From: Echinometra lucunter | Lineage: Eukaryota > Echinodermata > Echinoidea > Camarodonta > Echinometridae | Direction of reading: 5' to 3' | NCBI GenBank assembly: GCA_029962745.1 | Contig: CM057158.1 | Coordinates: 4,062,438 to 4,126,437 of the forward strand | Length of the DNA: 64,000 nt | Part shown: positions 22,200 to 33,200 of the stretch, piece after piece | Position numbering within the stretch: position 1 is the stretch's first letter | How the letters are laid out: each line of letters opens with the position of its first letter | Translations under genes and position numbers: made by a program | Notes under the pieces: model-generated | Databases searched by the model: none | The model's input: the letters and a program-made list of their open reading frames with translations, nothing else | What the model was told of the DNA's origin: nothing

Positions 22200-22995
22200 G
22201 CAAAAATCACGATGTTGATTAAGCTGAATTCTCTCAGCTTCAAAAGTGACATTGTAAAATTGAATGTTTGGTTGATGTTTTGGCATTATCGTGAAATAAG
22301 TCACCAGCCCATTCACTGCTGTTTATTTCGTCAGTGCTGGTCACAGCTGGTGACTTCTTTCCACTTTCATAACTGTACTAACAGACGTCTAGACTTTTGA
22401 GCGCACATGCGAGAAGAGAAGTGAATTATTTCGCATCAAGGCCGATGTTTTTTTCCACTTCTTTATTTTGATAACTTAGAACTTACCCCAAATGATGATT
22501 TATTGGCCTTTATTGTGAAATACATCACCTCTCTTCTCGCATGTGCGCTCGCATTGCACATGTACAAAGTTTATGTTTATGTTTATTCAATTTCCAGGAT
22601 GTATAATGACATGACAAACAAATTTCAAAGGAAACATAACAGCATACATTATAACATAAGCAACAACCAGTGCCTAGGGATTACCTGAAAGAAATGATAA
22701 TTTCTGTCTGAAGGCTCCCCTAGTTGGCTGTTGTTAAACAAATTGATACAAAGAAGATCCGCAGCGAGTAGGTGACAGAAGTAAAGGGATAAGAAATCTC
22801 AATGGAAAACAGTAAAATCAGAATGAAAATAGGAGGGCAAAAAGTTGCATATCCATGCTGCCATATAAGAAAAAAAAAAAATTGGAGTGGAAAGAAGTCA
22901 CCAGCACTGATGAAATAAATGACAGTGAATGGGCTGGTGAAGTATTTCACGATAATGCCGATTTATCACTTCATCTGCACTTGGGTATTTTGTTC
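22200..22995. repeat. Nested inverted repeats inside the 7.6-kb element
   Basis: The segment at about 22270-22365 (ending 'ggtgacttctttcca') is inverted at about 22875-22970. Inside this, 22400-22440 ('gcgcacatgcgagaagag') is inverted at about 22530-22555. The outer flank 'gaattctctcagct' also occurs inverted at about 31075, in the first intron of the oxidase gene, so the left part belongs to a dispersed family. Clear target duplications were not found. Confidence 0.5.
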
Positions 22996-23159
22996 TCTCA
23001 GCCAAAGGTCAACCGGAAGTTCGAGATCTCGCATATAGTCTAGATCTATATAGATCTATGCAAATGCAAGTGCCGATTACTTTCCCGTATTCCGAATGAG
23101 TTCGCCAAAATTTTGTGTGTGTCCTTGTCTGACGCCACTGGTTAGATCATGATTGAAAT

Positions 23160-23545
23160 GATCTGAGGTCAGCCAAATCGCCAGGGGGGCACACAGTATA
23201 TAATGCGTGATGGGTATTTTGGAGAAGACCCTCATTTTTACACTCAAATTTCCGTTCCACCAAAATATAGCATTTTCTTCCTATTGACAAAATGAACAAA
23301 GAAAACCGTTCTAAAGCATACCATTTTCTTCTTATCGAGAAAAAATAAGAAAGTAATCCATTTCAAATTTTCGTTTTGCTGTTTCGTTTCGCATGAATCC
23401 GTTACAGTGGGCTTCATTTCGGTGAAAATTGGCGAAGGCGAACTGTTCCAAAGACCCTGTTTTCACAAAAATTTGTAGTTCCGAAACCTGTTCCAAAGAC
23501 CCTCCTTTCCGCAATAAGCCTGCTCCAAAGCCCCCATTGTTGTGT
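23160..23545. repeat. Short direct repeats of the CCAAAGACCCT type
   Basis: Several diverged direct units carry 'aaagacccnnnttttc' and 'aaatttncgttcc'. Cores lie near 23225, 23450, 23495 and 23525, with intervening 'gcataccattttcttcttat'-like copies. It resembles a decayed minisatellite. No coding content was seen. Confidence 0.4.
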
Positions 23546-23775
23546 CTTTTGTGATGTTATTGCACAGCTACGCGCATGCACAAACATTGTTCAACATTTC
23601 AAAAAAAAAAAAGGCTGTACATATGCTCCATATGATTTAATGAAGTTGTTGTTAGACCCCAGTCAACGATGCTTTAGAGCCTAACGTGTTTCCTGTTGGA
23701 CTGTATTGAACATGAAAGTTTGCCATTGCAACAAAGTGACATTGTTAACATACAATATTTCATTCTGTTTCGGCA

Positions 23776-24840
23776 GAAACTTTTTGTGTAGAAATAGAGG
23801 AGGTGAAGTCGGAGTTAAGGGAGAATAGAAAGTTGCTGAGAGCCATTCTAGAGAGGCTGGAATACAATGGTGCAGTGGAAGATGCTCAAGTACATCATAG
23901 GACTCCCTGACAACAAGCCAGCTCTTCCTTTCAATATTAAAGCAAGATCACTTAGAAGAGCTGGACAGAGTTCCTTCAGCATATTCCTCAGAAGAGAAAA
24001 CAGTTAGTATCATGTTTTAATGAAATTAAAAAAAAAATCATTCAAACTAATAACCCTGTTTTATTTCTGGAAAAATGAAAAGGGCATAGTTCCTTGCCCA
24101 ATTACCTTCATGTACATAAGTGCAGAACCATTGTTCATGCGCCCTGACCAGTGCAAAATGCAAAGTGCAATATCTCACCCTTGTGCACAAACCTGCATGT
24201 TTTGTTTTGCAAACTTTCCTGGTGCAGCAAATGATATATGAAGTATTAAGTATGAAAAAGGCTACTTTTTCTGATTAGAAGTTGAGAGTATGTATTGTTC
24301 ATGAGACAGTCCCCGTAGATAGGGCACCCTAACAAAGAATTGAGATAGTGAGAAAGTAGTAAATAAAAAGTTAAATTGCACAAAGAAAGTGAAGGAATGT
24401 TGGTAACAATTTGATATAAACAGCAGCTGAAATGCTGGTATCCGAAAGTATGTTACCTAGAAGGAATGTTTATTATTTTAGTGAATCATAAGTAAAAGTA
24501 ATATGTGCCTTAATTTATTTATGAAACCAAATCAGAGGGCTCTAAATATAAAGTAATTTTTGCTGTATTTTCACTTCCATTCAGAATAAACGTTGTGAAT
24601 GTCATTTTGAAAGCACTAATGACTGGTCCCTTTCACATGACAGTGCAACAAACTTTGATTCCTTGCTTTCTCTCTACACATAGGTGAGTCACTTCAGGAG
24701 GATGTGCAGACACTGTGGAGGGGGTAACCCAGATAATGAAGAACCTGATGGAGCCTGATTGGCAGTCAGATACAACTGGAAGAGGCAGAGGGGTACAAAG
24801 AGGAGCTTTTCTTCTTTAGAGTTCATTACTGATAGGTAAG
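23776..24840 (+). pseudogene. Exon remnants resembling a DUF4806-domain gene, carried in the transposon
   Basis: Three protein-like blocks occur in order. Block 1 (about 23791-23915) gives a charged, coiled-coil-like stretch including VKSELRENRKLLRAILERLE. Block 2 (about 23910-24000) gives LPDNKPALPF and, after a one-base frame change, KQDHLEELDRVPSAYSSEEK, ending near a GT. Block 3 starts after a 'ctacacatag' acceptor (about 24683) and gives VTQIMKNLMEPDWQ and then GRGRGVQRGAF. An LPF..K..LEELD start and a late IMKxLM...GRG..AF block match the usual DUF4806 layout, often found behind a coiled coil in invertebrate proteins of unknown role. Frameshifts and stops show decay. Identification is by eye and tentative. 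It is probably host sequence captured by, or a second gene of, the transposon. Confidence 0.38.
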
Positions 24841-26626
24841 GATCCTTTTCTTACTGAGATACGACTACTGAGTATGTTCTTTGTATAGGCTTCTTAATTT
24901 TAGCAGTTTGCTCATCTTTACCTCACACCATATTTATTGAAATTATTCTTGTAGATAAAAGTAAGTTGATGGATGTCCTGTAGACATGTCAGTATTCTAT
25001 TACAAGGATTATAATACATGTAGTGAAATCGATAAAGCTCAATCATATTAGGTACTTTATGAATTGAAATTACATGGATGTGGATATGTCGTTTTCAAGG
25101 TAAAATGTGATCTAGCCAATATGAGTAAAGTTTCAATTACAAGTACATGCTCTTATAAATATATATATATATATATATGATATATAGTATATCTGTAGAG
25201 CGCTTAGACACGTCTCAGAGAAATGTACTAGGTGCTATATAAATGGAGAATATTATTATTATTATATCCATTAAACATTATTGTTCTGACAGATGCAGTG
25301 ATCAAGGGTGAGTGCCTCTTGCACATCCGTTAAAGATGTTGAGGGGTCATCAAGTACGTGTACGTACCAACGGATGTCACAGAAAGGATACAGGGATACA
25401 GGGAGAGAAAATTATCTCAAAGATTTAGAGGTCAAAGGTCATGGAAGTTTTTATGTAAATAGAAATGGTTCATTCTTGCAATAATTCAACCATTTGATGG
25501 ATAAACTTGGCTTATGTACATGTATGCATATGGTTGGGACAATGATCTAATTACATTTTGGGGTCTCAAGGTTAAAGTTGAAAGGTCATAGAGGTCTTAA
25601 TGTAAATAGAAATGGTTTGTTCTCACAATAACTGCACAGCCATTTGACGTGTGAACTTCAAATGTGGCTCATGATGCATATGGGAGGGACAATGATCTGA
25701 TAAAATTTAGGGTGTAAAGTTCAAAGGTTATAGAGGTCATATACATGAAGATTGCTTTTTCTTGCGATAACTCCGTGCTGTTCAACTTAAACTTAGCTTA
25801 TTTATGCATATTGGAGGGACAGTGGTCTGTGTAGATTAGGGAATCGCAAGGTCAGAGATGTCATTGTTTGTATACATGAAAATGAAAATAAACAACATAA
25901 ATGTGCCTTATCATTTTCAATTATGGCAATGGCATGTGCATAAATTTCGATGTGGTTGAGGATTCATATACTTTGTGTTATCTAAGCCAGGTGCTCTTGT
26001 TCTTTATTGTATTTCTAAATTCTAATTTCTGTAGATTCAAATAATATGTCTATCTTTTTCAATTTTGCTCATAATCATAATGTGTGTGTGATAAGCCTTG
26101 TCAATGCAATTTGTTATACTCAAGTCAGGTGTTTGTATTATTTATCATATTCTTTGTTCTGATTGAGTTTATCCTCTTAGTCTTTCCATTTTTTTATAGA
26201 CAGACCAAAAATTTGTAATACCTTTCCTTCTCTATGTACCTTCACTTTTTGAAGTGTAGAAGAAAGTTTTATAATTGAGGAAAGACACATGTACTAAGTT
26301 TTGAAAATGCAATTCTGTGCAATGTTTCTGTCAGATTCATTAAATATTCTTTTTGTCTTGGCATTTGAAAATAATTTTTAACAGGTTTTTTTTTCTGTAT
26401 TTGATGGCATTGTACGATTGCGCTTATATACATGAAACTGTATGTGCCTAAAATGACAAGTGAGGAGTAAAACATCACATCTAAAGTATGTCTTTACAAC
26501 GTCTTGTACTATCATGAAAGGGAGAGACAACCCTAGAAGTTTTACTGTTTCAATAAAAGGAGATGAATTTGAACAGCATTTTAAAAGCAAAATGAGCAAA
26601 ATCAGTCAAAGAAAAAACGATATGTC
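24841..26626. other. Interior of the 7.6-kb element: simple and short tandem repeats
   Basis: A (TA)n tract lies at about 25159-25190. It is followed by 'tctgtagagcgcttagacacgt..gtgctatataaatgg..attattatt', a tail common to many animal SINE/LINE 3' ends (about 25195-25267). At about 25420-25890 there are four diverged units of about 130-150 bp with the core 'gtcaaaggtcatagaggtc..atgtaaatagaaatggtttnttcttgcaataa'. The remaining DNA is AT-rich with no recognisable gene. Confidence 0.5.
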
Positions 26627-27142
26627 ATTTACTTATGTCTTAAAGACATTAGTTTGCACCTGCACAAGACGTAAAATAAGACGTATTTTGACGTCACTTA
26701 CACTCATTTACATTTTCTAATAAATTGCTATCGCCTCAGCAAATTGGCAACACTGATGACTTCATATGCTAGCACCCCTCCATTTACTTTGTACATGAAA
26801 TGTCACATTCTCTTAATTTTTTTGGAAGTTACATATTTTCTCTTCCCATACTCAATTTAGGTCCTATGTTATGTAAAAAGCAATTCTTCTGAAAAGACAT
26901 TGACTGTGGGGGTTAGAAAATGTGTATCTTCCAAAAGAAATTGAGAAAATGTGAAATTTCATGTACAGAGTGAATGGTAAAGCTACTCATGTATGATGTC
27001 ATCAGTGTTGCCAATTTGTAGAGCCAAGAGTAATTTACTTAAAAATGTAAATAAGTGTAAGTGACGTCAAAATACGACGTCTTATTTTACGTCTTGTGCA
27101 GGTGCAAACTGACGTCTTTAAGACATAAGTAAATGACGTAAA
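26627..27142. mobile_element. Foldback segment with arms of about 240 bp
   Basis: The left arm (about 26627-26870) contains 'tttgcacctgcacaagacgt', 'gacgtcacttac' and 'aaattggcaacactgatgac'. These occur inverted in the right arm (about 26900-27142) in the reverse order. The outer parts consist of the host element's ACGTC repeats. It may be a small relative of the 7.6-kb element inserted near its right end, or an inverted duplication of the subterminal region. Exact termini could not be fixed. Confidence 0.6.
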
Positions 27143-27605
27143 AAAGATGTAAGACATGACGTGAAAGACGTAAAAATGACGTGATTTTTACCGGTCTGAG
27201 AGCTCCAAGGACGTCTTAAAGACGTCTCCTTTTTACCAATAAGACGTAGAAATTACGTCAAAATATGACGTTACTATGACGTCTTCCACTGTTGCAAATT
27301 GACATCTTTAAGACGTAAATCAATGACGTGAAAAAGACGTAAGAGAAGTCGTAAAAAGACGGGAAAATGACGTGAATTTTACCAGTTTGAGGGCTGCTGC
27401 TTTGGTCTTAAATACGTCTCAAAGACGTCTTATTTCACCCAATACGACGTTAAAATGACGTCAGAATATGACGTCTTATTTGACGACTTGTGCTGGTGCA
27501 AAGTTTCGTCTTAAAGACGTGGTAATAAGACGTAAATAAGACGTACTGCACGACATAAATAAGACGTAAATATGACGTATTTTCTACCAGTCTCTGCTAT
27601 CAGGG
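27143..27605. repeat. Right subterminal ACGTC repeats of the 7.6-kb element
   Basis: A dense series of GACGT/ACGTC motifs (AAGACGTAA, TGACGTC) continues up to the terminal repeat. It includes two longer direct units that each contain 'gtctnaangacgtct' and 'gacgtcnnaatatgacgt'. Confidence 0.7.
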
Positions 27606-27688
27606 CTGAGGCGTTACTAATCACAAGTCATTCGGTGCGACTCGCGTTGGTTCATCAATGAGTTGACTCTGACATGATTGTATGTCAG
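27606..27688. repeat. Middle piece of the split old repeat
   Basis: The sequence 'ctgaggcg' through 'cattcggtgcgactcgcgttgg' to 'tgagttgact' matches 6045-6113. It continues the piece ending at 19988 and is itself cut off by the hAT-like element at 27689. Confidence 0.75.
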
Positions 27689-27868
27689 CAGGGGCGTAGA
27701 CAGCGGGGGGGGGGGGGGGGGGGGATGAGGGGTATGCATCCCCCCCACCTCACAAGGTGGGGGGGGGGGATGACATGTACAATCATCCCCCCCCCCCAGG
27801 TTTTAGGGAAGGATGTTTGCTTACAAACTGAATTAAAATGTTTAGAAATGATAGGAAAAGCAATAATA

Positions 27869-27914
<46 letters not shown>

Positions 27915-28712
27915 CAATAATAATAATAATAATAATAATAGTAATAATAACAATAATAATAATAATAATAATAATTATCATTATTATTATTATTATTATT
28001 AATATTATTGTTATTATTATTATCATTATTATTATCATTATAACAACAATAATAATAATAATTAGTAATGTATCATTATTATTATGCTTATGATAATAAT
28101 GATGGTTATCATCATCATCATCATCATCATCGTTAATGTGACTGAAATGACGATTACTATCATAATTTTTATATATAATTTTTTGTATTACTTTAGGTCA
28201 ATTTCGGCGCCGTCACAGTTTTTCTGAAGTGGTGTAACAACAAAATTAAAAAAAAAAGATAAATAGCGTGATGCAAATATGCAAAAATGTGTGTCAGTTC
28301 ATATTCTATATTCGTCTGTCACGGTGCGTATATCTTCTGTTTATGTCTATGCATTCGGGTGTATGTGTGTGTGTGGGGGGGGGTGCATGGCCGTACCCAG
28401 AAATTTTGAAAACTTACATTTTTTTACTGAAAATTTTCACAAAATTCAACAAAAGTGTGCACCAAATCCTCCAATTTGATTTTTAAAAAGGCAAAAGCGC
28501 CCCCATGACAAGCTCGGTCGCTTCGCTCCCTCGCTTTCGAGATTCTCGAAAATTTTTACGCATCTTGCCCCCCCCCCCGGAAAAATTTCTGCGTACGGCC
28601 CTGTGTGGGTGTGCGTGTGTGTGTGTATCTGTATACGAAATTGATCCTCAATTTCTCGTGAACGGCAAATCATCCCCCCCCCCCCAGGTGTAAGAACCTG
28701 TCTACGCCACTG
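27689..28712. mobile_element. hAT-like element, 1024 bp, exact 8-bp TSD
   Basis: The ends are CAGGGGCGTAGACAG and, inverted, CAGTGGCGTAGACAGG. The flanks are exact: TATGTCAG at 27681-27688 and 28713-28720. Poly-G/poly-C runs sit just inside both ends. The middle holds a long (ATA)n/(ATT)n microsatellite (about 27865-28130) and a segment with 'gctcggtcgcttcgctccctcgc' shared with 41095-41125. Open frames across the microsatellite (poly-Ile) are artefacts. There is no transposase. Confidence 0.83.
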
Positions 28713-28895
28713 TATGTCAGGTTCACGTATTACGTACATTGCATTCGTACAGATTATTTTTATTAACATGATTTATTTCTGCCTCCTTTTTTTCCCTCAT
28801 AATCTTTTTAAATCTTGTAATCGCCTGTTATTATGTGCCTTATCACTTTGAATGATTGTAATTATTGTAATTTGACCTGATTGCGTCATAAAAAC
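28713..28895. repeat. Right piece of the split old repeat
   Basis: After the duplicated TATGTCAG, the sequence 'gcattcgtacagattattttt' and 'aacatgatttatttct' matches 6188-6230. This completes the repeat begun at 19885. Confidence 0.7.
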
Positions 28896-29280
28896 ATAAA
28901 TTAAAAAAAAAGATTCAATAAGTCGATGTATTTTTTGGAGAATGGAGAATTGTGAAATAGACATATACTTGTTCAAATCCCCTAAAACGATAATTTCATC
29001 ATCTTTGCTGATTTTTTTAAGAATTTGACAAATTCTCAATAAACGTATAATTCTTTGGAGGTCGACCACCCACAACAATAATTGGTCTTGATCTTAATCC
29101 ATTATGATTTAGTAACTTCAATTTGCATATCAACATCTATAGTGAATGCGATGATCATTTATGTATTATACACCACCTCCGGGTCCTGAAGTCCTGTCTG
29201 ACAGCGTATGACTTCATCCATCTATATTAATTTTCTTCATCTATCGAGTCATTTAACCATGTTCCTGTGAAAGCATTGAC
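28896..29280 (-). mobile_element. LINE endonuclease fragment
   Basis: On the minus strand the frame at 29078-28797 contains ISKDDEIIVLGDLN, the typical GDLN/GDMN-bearing block of APE-type LINE endonucleases. Upstream (about 29280-29080) low-quality translations in shifted frames, such as TGLQDPEVVYNT, fit an older part of the same domain. No reverse transcriptase follows, so it is a small remnant. Confidence 0.45.
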
Positions 29281-29310
29281 TGCCAGACATTTTCTTTTAA
29301 TTAAGTTCTT

Positions 29311-29341
<31 letters not shown>

Positions 29342-30292
29342 CCTTTTACTTCATGATTGCTCTGAGCACCGAGTCAGTGAAATTATCTATAACAGTATAC
29401 TTCGGTCTTGATATAGCTTCCCCTTAATTGTAAGAGAAAGAAAAAAAAAAACTATGGCCGCCTATGGTGATTTGATGGTACGGTATGTTCAAATTACCGT
29501 GATATAATTTTCTTCGGTTTGGTAAAGTTTAGCTTTGCAAAAGCTTCATGGATTATCTCTCCAGGGTTCAAGATTCCACGTAAGTTTTTGATGATGACCC
29601 CCGGCCAGCCCTTTGCTCCACCCCTCCCCCACCCCTCCCCAGCGAGATGTTCTGACCCAGACACGTTGACCTACTTACTATTTTGTAAACAATAGTATGC
29701 TTAAATAGTTTGAAGCACAAACCCTATACTAGTCATGATGTGAAATACAGGGTGTAAAAGTAGTAAATACGTAAGATATAGGCTGTGATTACTTTAGTTA
29801 TAATTCATGGAATATATTCGTTCATGTTACGATATATCAGTGTTTTTATGTCTTTGAATCAATACTCAGTTGAAGTTATGTATCGAATTTTGGACTGTGT
29901 TCGCAGACTATTAATACCGGTGTTGTATTAAAGCTTGCTCACTTTAAAAACACATCACCAAGATATGATCAAAAATGGTCGCTTGAACTAAACCTAGATC
30001 TATGTAATCAGCAAAAAGGTCAAGCTTCGAGCATTGTTCAATTGTTATTCTAGACGCAGGCCTATAGATGCTATAAAGCCTACTATGAGTTGTTGCACTT
30101 ATCAGATGTAACGGATAAGCCAGTGATAGACCTATAATTTTTTTCAGATACACCTGAGAGAAGTTACATTTCCCTGGCTGGAGGGCTGTCCACAGCTAGT
30201 AGAACTAACGTTAGAAGTCAGTCCGCAACTTCACAAGCAGTCGATTAGTGTACAGTTTTCGTGAGCTTGTAACTTCATTTAAAATTGTGAGA
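29281..30292 (+). promoter_or_regulatory. Upstream region of the sarcosine oxidase-like gene
   Basis: It contains a (TC)n microsatellite (29313-29338), a C-rich stretch at about 29600-29640 and otherwise plain AT-rich DNA up to the start codon at 30293. Promoter and 5' UTR must lie here or further left. I could not identify a TATA box or a noncoding first exon with confidence. Confidence 0.3.
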
Positions 30293-33200
30293 ATGTCACG
30301 TAATATCCCTTACGACTATGCGGTGGTTGGTTGCGGTGGAATAGGCAGCGCTGCAGTGTACTGGTTGGCTAAAAAGGCTGGGAATCGTAAGTCCTTGAAT
30401 GTTTGGTAACCACATTTTTCCACATGTACCGGTAATGTTATTTCTAGTGTTAACATTATAAGGTAGTTTTACTTTTCGAAATCTTTCAGAGTACTTAAAT
30501 CCCAATTAAAACATTCATGTAAAAATCTCTTTGCCTTTACGTTTTGGCCCTTTTGGCTTTGATTGCACCTTGCTCTAACAACAACAGCCCAGCCTTTTTT
30601 AAGGTCTCTTTCTGTCATGTGTAGAACATGATTTTTGACATGATAAGTAATTGTATATAATTTTTTTGTTGTTGTTAAGGCAACAACGTATTGACTAAAT
30701 ATTGCACTTCAAATTATGTTTGTCACTGTTTGTTATGTTGATAACCTGTTATTCCTGTTACTTATTTGATATCCTCTGTACAAATATTGTGAAAGAAGTA
30801 GGCCTAGTCAGACGGCATGCGGAGCACGTCAGAAGGACACACACAAAATCTTTGCGAACCTGTTCGGTATCCCGGAAGGTAATCGTGCTCTGCATACATA
30901 GACTTAATGTACAAGAGGTCAAACTTCTGGTTGAGTTCTGCAGAAAGAACGAAATTTCCGAGTGAACATGAAGCAATAAATCTTGGTTTTTTGGAAAGTT
31001 GTAAGTTGTTAAAATAAATATAAGAAGTACAGTGTATTTGCGTCCCACTACAAGATAATGTCACTCTTGTAGCTGAGAGAATTCAGCTTCATTACATACG
31101 CGATGTAGTCACGCTTTTTGTTGTGAGTTTGCAAGATTTGCCTATGCCCGCTTGTACAGCACTTTGTGACAGCGCTGTGTATAACTACATGTACTGTATG
31201 AAAGAAGGAAACAAATGAACCATGGACCATGAACTAACAGTCACATGGTATTCATACTATCTCTCAATTGTATTATGGATTCAGTAGAGTAAAAACATTT
31301 GAGGAGTTAGTGTTGGATTTTGGTATTCCCATTGAGGATAGAAGGAAATATGATTCACTATTGAATGCTATTTATGTAGATTGGTTTCTTGATCCTAAAG
31401 AGGTAACAGAATACTTGTTTGATTCAATTTTATCATGGTTGGTAAAAGCTTGTAAGGTTCCAAAACATGCTTATGATGTCTTGAGAAGTAAAGAATTTGT
31501 GTCTTGTGAAAAGATAGAAAGCAAATGGGAAGAACGGTTAGGTTTGGATGCCAATGACATTGACTGGCCATCAGTCCACAAGAGAAATTTCAAATGTACT
31601 ACAGAGACCCAGTTAAAGTTGTTTTATTTCAAATTATTTCATAATGTTATTGCAGTGAAGTCTTTATATAAAATTGACAGAAGTGAGTCACCACTGTGCT
31701 ATTTTTGTGATGAATACCCTAAAAATTTAAAACATATTTTTTGTGAATGTGAAAAGGTCTTACCTTTTAGAAAGAAGCTCACAGACTACATTGACCGTAT
31801 TATTCATGAAACAACAGTGTATCCTGATGTCAGTTTCATTTTTGGTTTTGATATTGGTGGCAAACATGATATGTGTATTAATTTCTTGTTTTTATGTCTT
31901 AAATTCTGTATCATGAGATGCAAGTTTCAAGAAATTGATTTAAATTTTCAAGATTTTATAACCTTTGTCAAAGTAAAACACAAAACAGAGTACTGTATAG
32001 CTGAAAAGAATAATAAGTTAGCATTGCATTTCAAGAAGTGGTCCTTTAATTTAGATTAATGCTATATCCCCTACAAATTTGTCTTCATATCCTGGAATCT
32101 AGATGCCTTTATGTATTTATTTATTTTTTTGGGATTTATTTATTTACTTATTTATTTATTCTTTATCTTTTTGCTACTGAGAGAATTGTGTTTGTCTTGT
32201 GTATTGTCGTCTTGTCATCAGTTGTGTAGATATTTTGTGTAGATATTTTAAGTAGTTGTATGTCATGTGAAGTTTTGCTGTTATTGTATTTCGTTTTACA
32301 ATAAAAACATAAATACAAAAAACCCCCCAAAACTAACAGTCACATGAATTAGGCTGGTACCGTAACTAGTACAAGTATAATCATGAAATATGTTATTTCA
32401 TCACTAGCGTTTATGATATTGTCCTGTTTTAGGATAATTCGTCAAAGAAGATTATTGAAAGTAGTAGTACTCGTTTCCATATTATTATAGAAAATCACCC
32501 CTAAGCTTGTACACAGATATACTGGTAGCTAAGACAGAAATGTGACTGTTATTTTTAAGAAAAAAGGAGGATAAGGGAAATGATTTTATAATGACAGTGA
32601 CTGAAGTCCATGCATACTGGTATTTGTTGTATTAGTTTGCAATAGATTGACAATTACTGTATGAAGTTTGAAGCTGATTATCTGTACAAGTATAAATCCC
32701 TGTACATAAAATTTCAGCTATTAGAGTGTAAAGCCACTGAAGGCTGAACAATTTTAATTGAAAATGGTCCACAGGGCCAGGGTAGGCAGTTATAGAGGTC
32801 ACTCAATGAATTGAATTGAATTGAATTTATTTCTTGTCATGTGCAATTAAAAAGGCATAAAAATCATTTTATGGTCTCACATTTGCATTCACAATACAAA
32901 AACATATATCATCAACTGATATTTACAAATAACTTCCAACATAACAAACTCTGTTGAGAGCCAGTAGGATGCCAGAACATGTTCTTTAAACAGAGCTAGC
33001 ACCCCTCTGGCTCCCAATAGACAATTCATAATTAAAGTTTAAATCATTACATGGTAATGTACATGACAATAGGCAATGACATGGAACAAAAACAGTATAA
33101 ATCACAAAAGCAAAGTTGAAGAATAGAATTACAAATTTGATATATGGCAACCTGCCAATGGAAGAGTGGTGGTGATACATGTAGCAATACTTTGGACATA

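Larger units (their letters stand above)
19989..27605. mobile_element. 7.6-kb DNA transposon with 13-bp TIRs and ACGTC subterminal repeats
   Basis: Both ends read CCCTGATAGCAGA inward. Comparison with the unoccupied copy at 6040-6055 shows that the insertion duplicated only two bases, CT (19987-19988 and 27606-27607). Both termini carry hundreds of bases packed with ACGTC/GACGT motifs (AAGACGTC, TAAGACGT). A 2-bp duplication, a CCCTG start and dense subterminal repeats fit the CMC (CACTA/EnSpm-like) superfamily, whose ends vary around CMCWR; that assignment is inference. No CMC transposase was recognised. The interior holds remnants of a spliced DUF4806-like gene (23776-24840), a hAT element (21416-22050), a foldback (26627-27142) and simple repeats. 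It is therefore non-autonomous, or its transposase has decayed. Confidence 0.75.

Noticed and set aside
27674..28093. Long overlapping frames on both strands (poly-Ile proteins)
   Set aside because: They are translations of an (ATA)n/(ATT)n microsatellite inside a hAT-like element.
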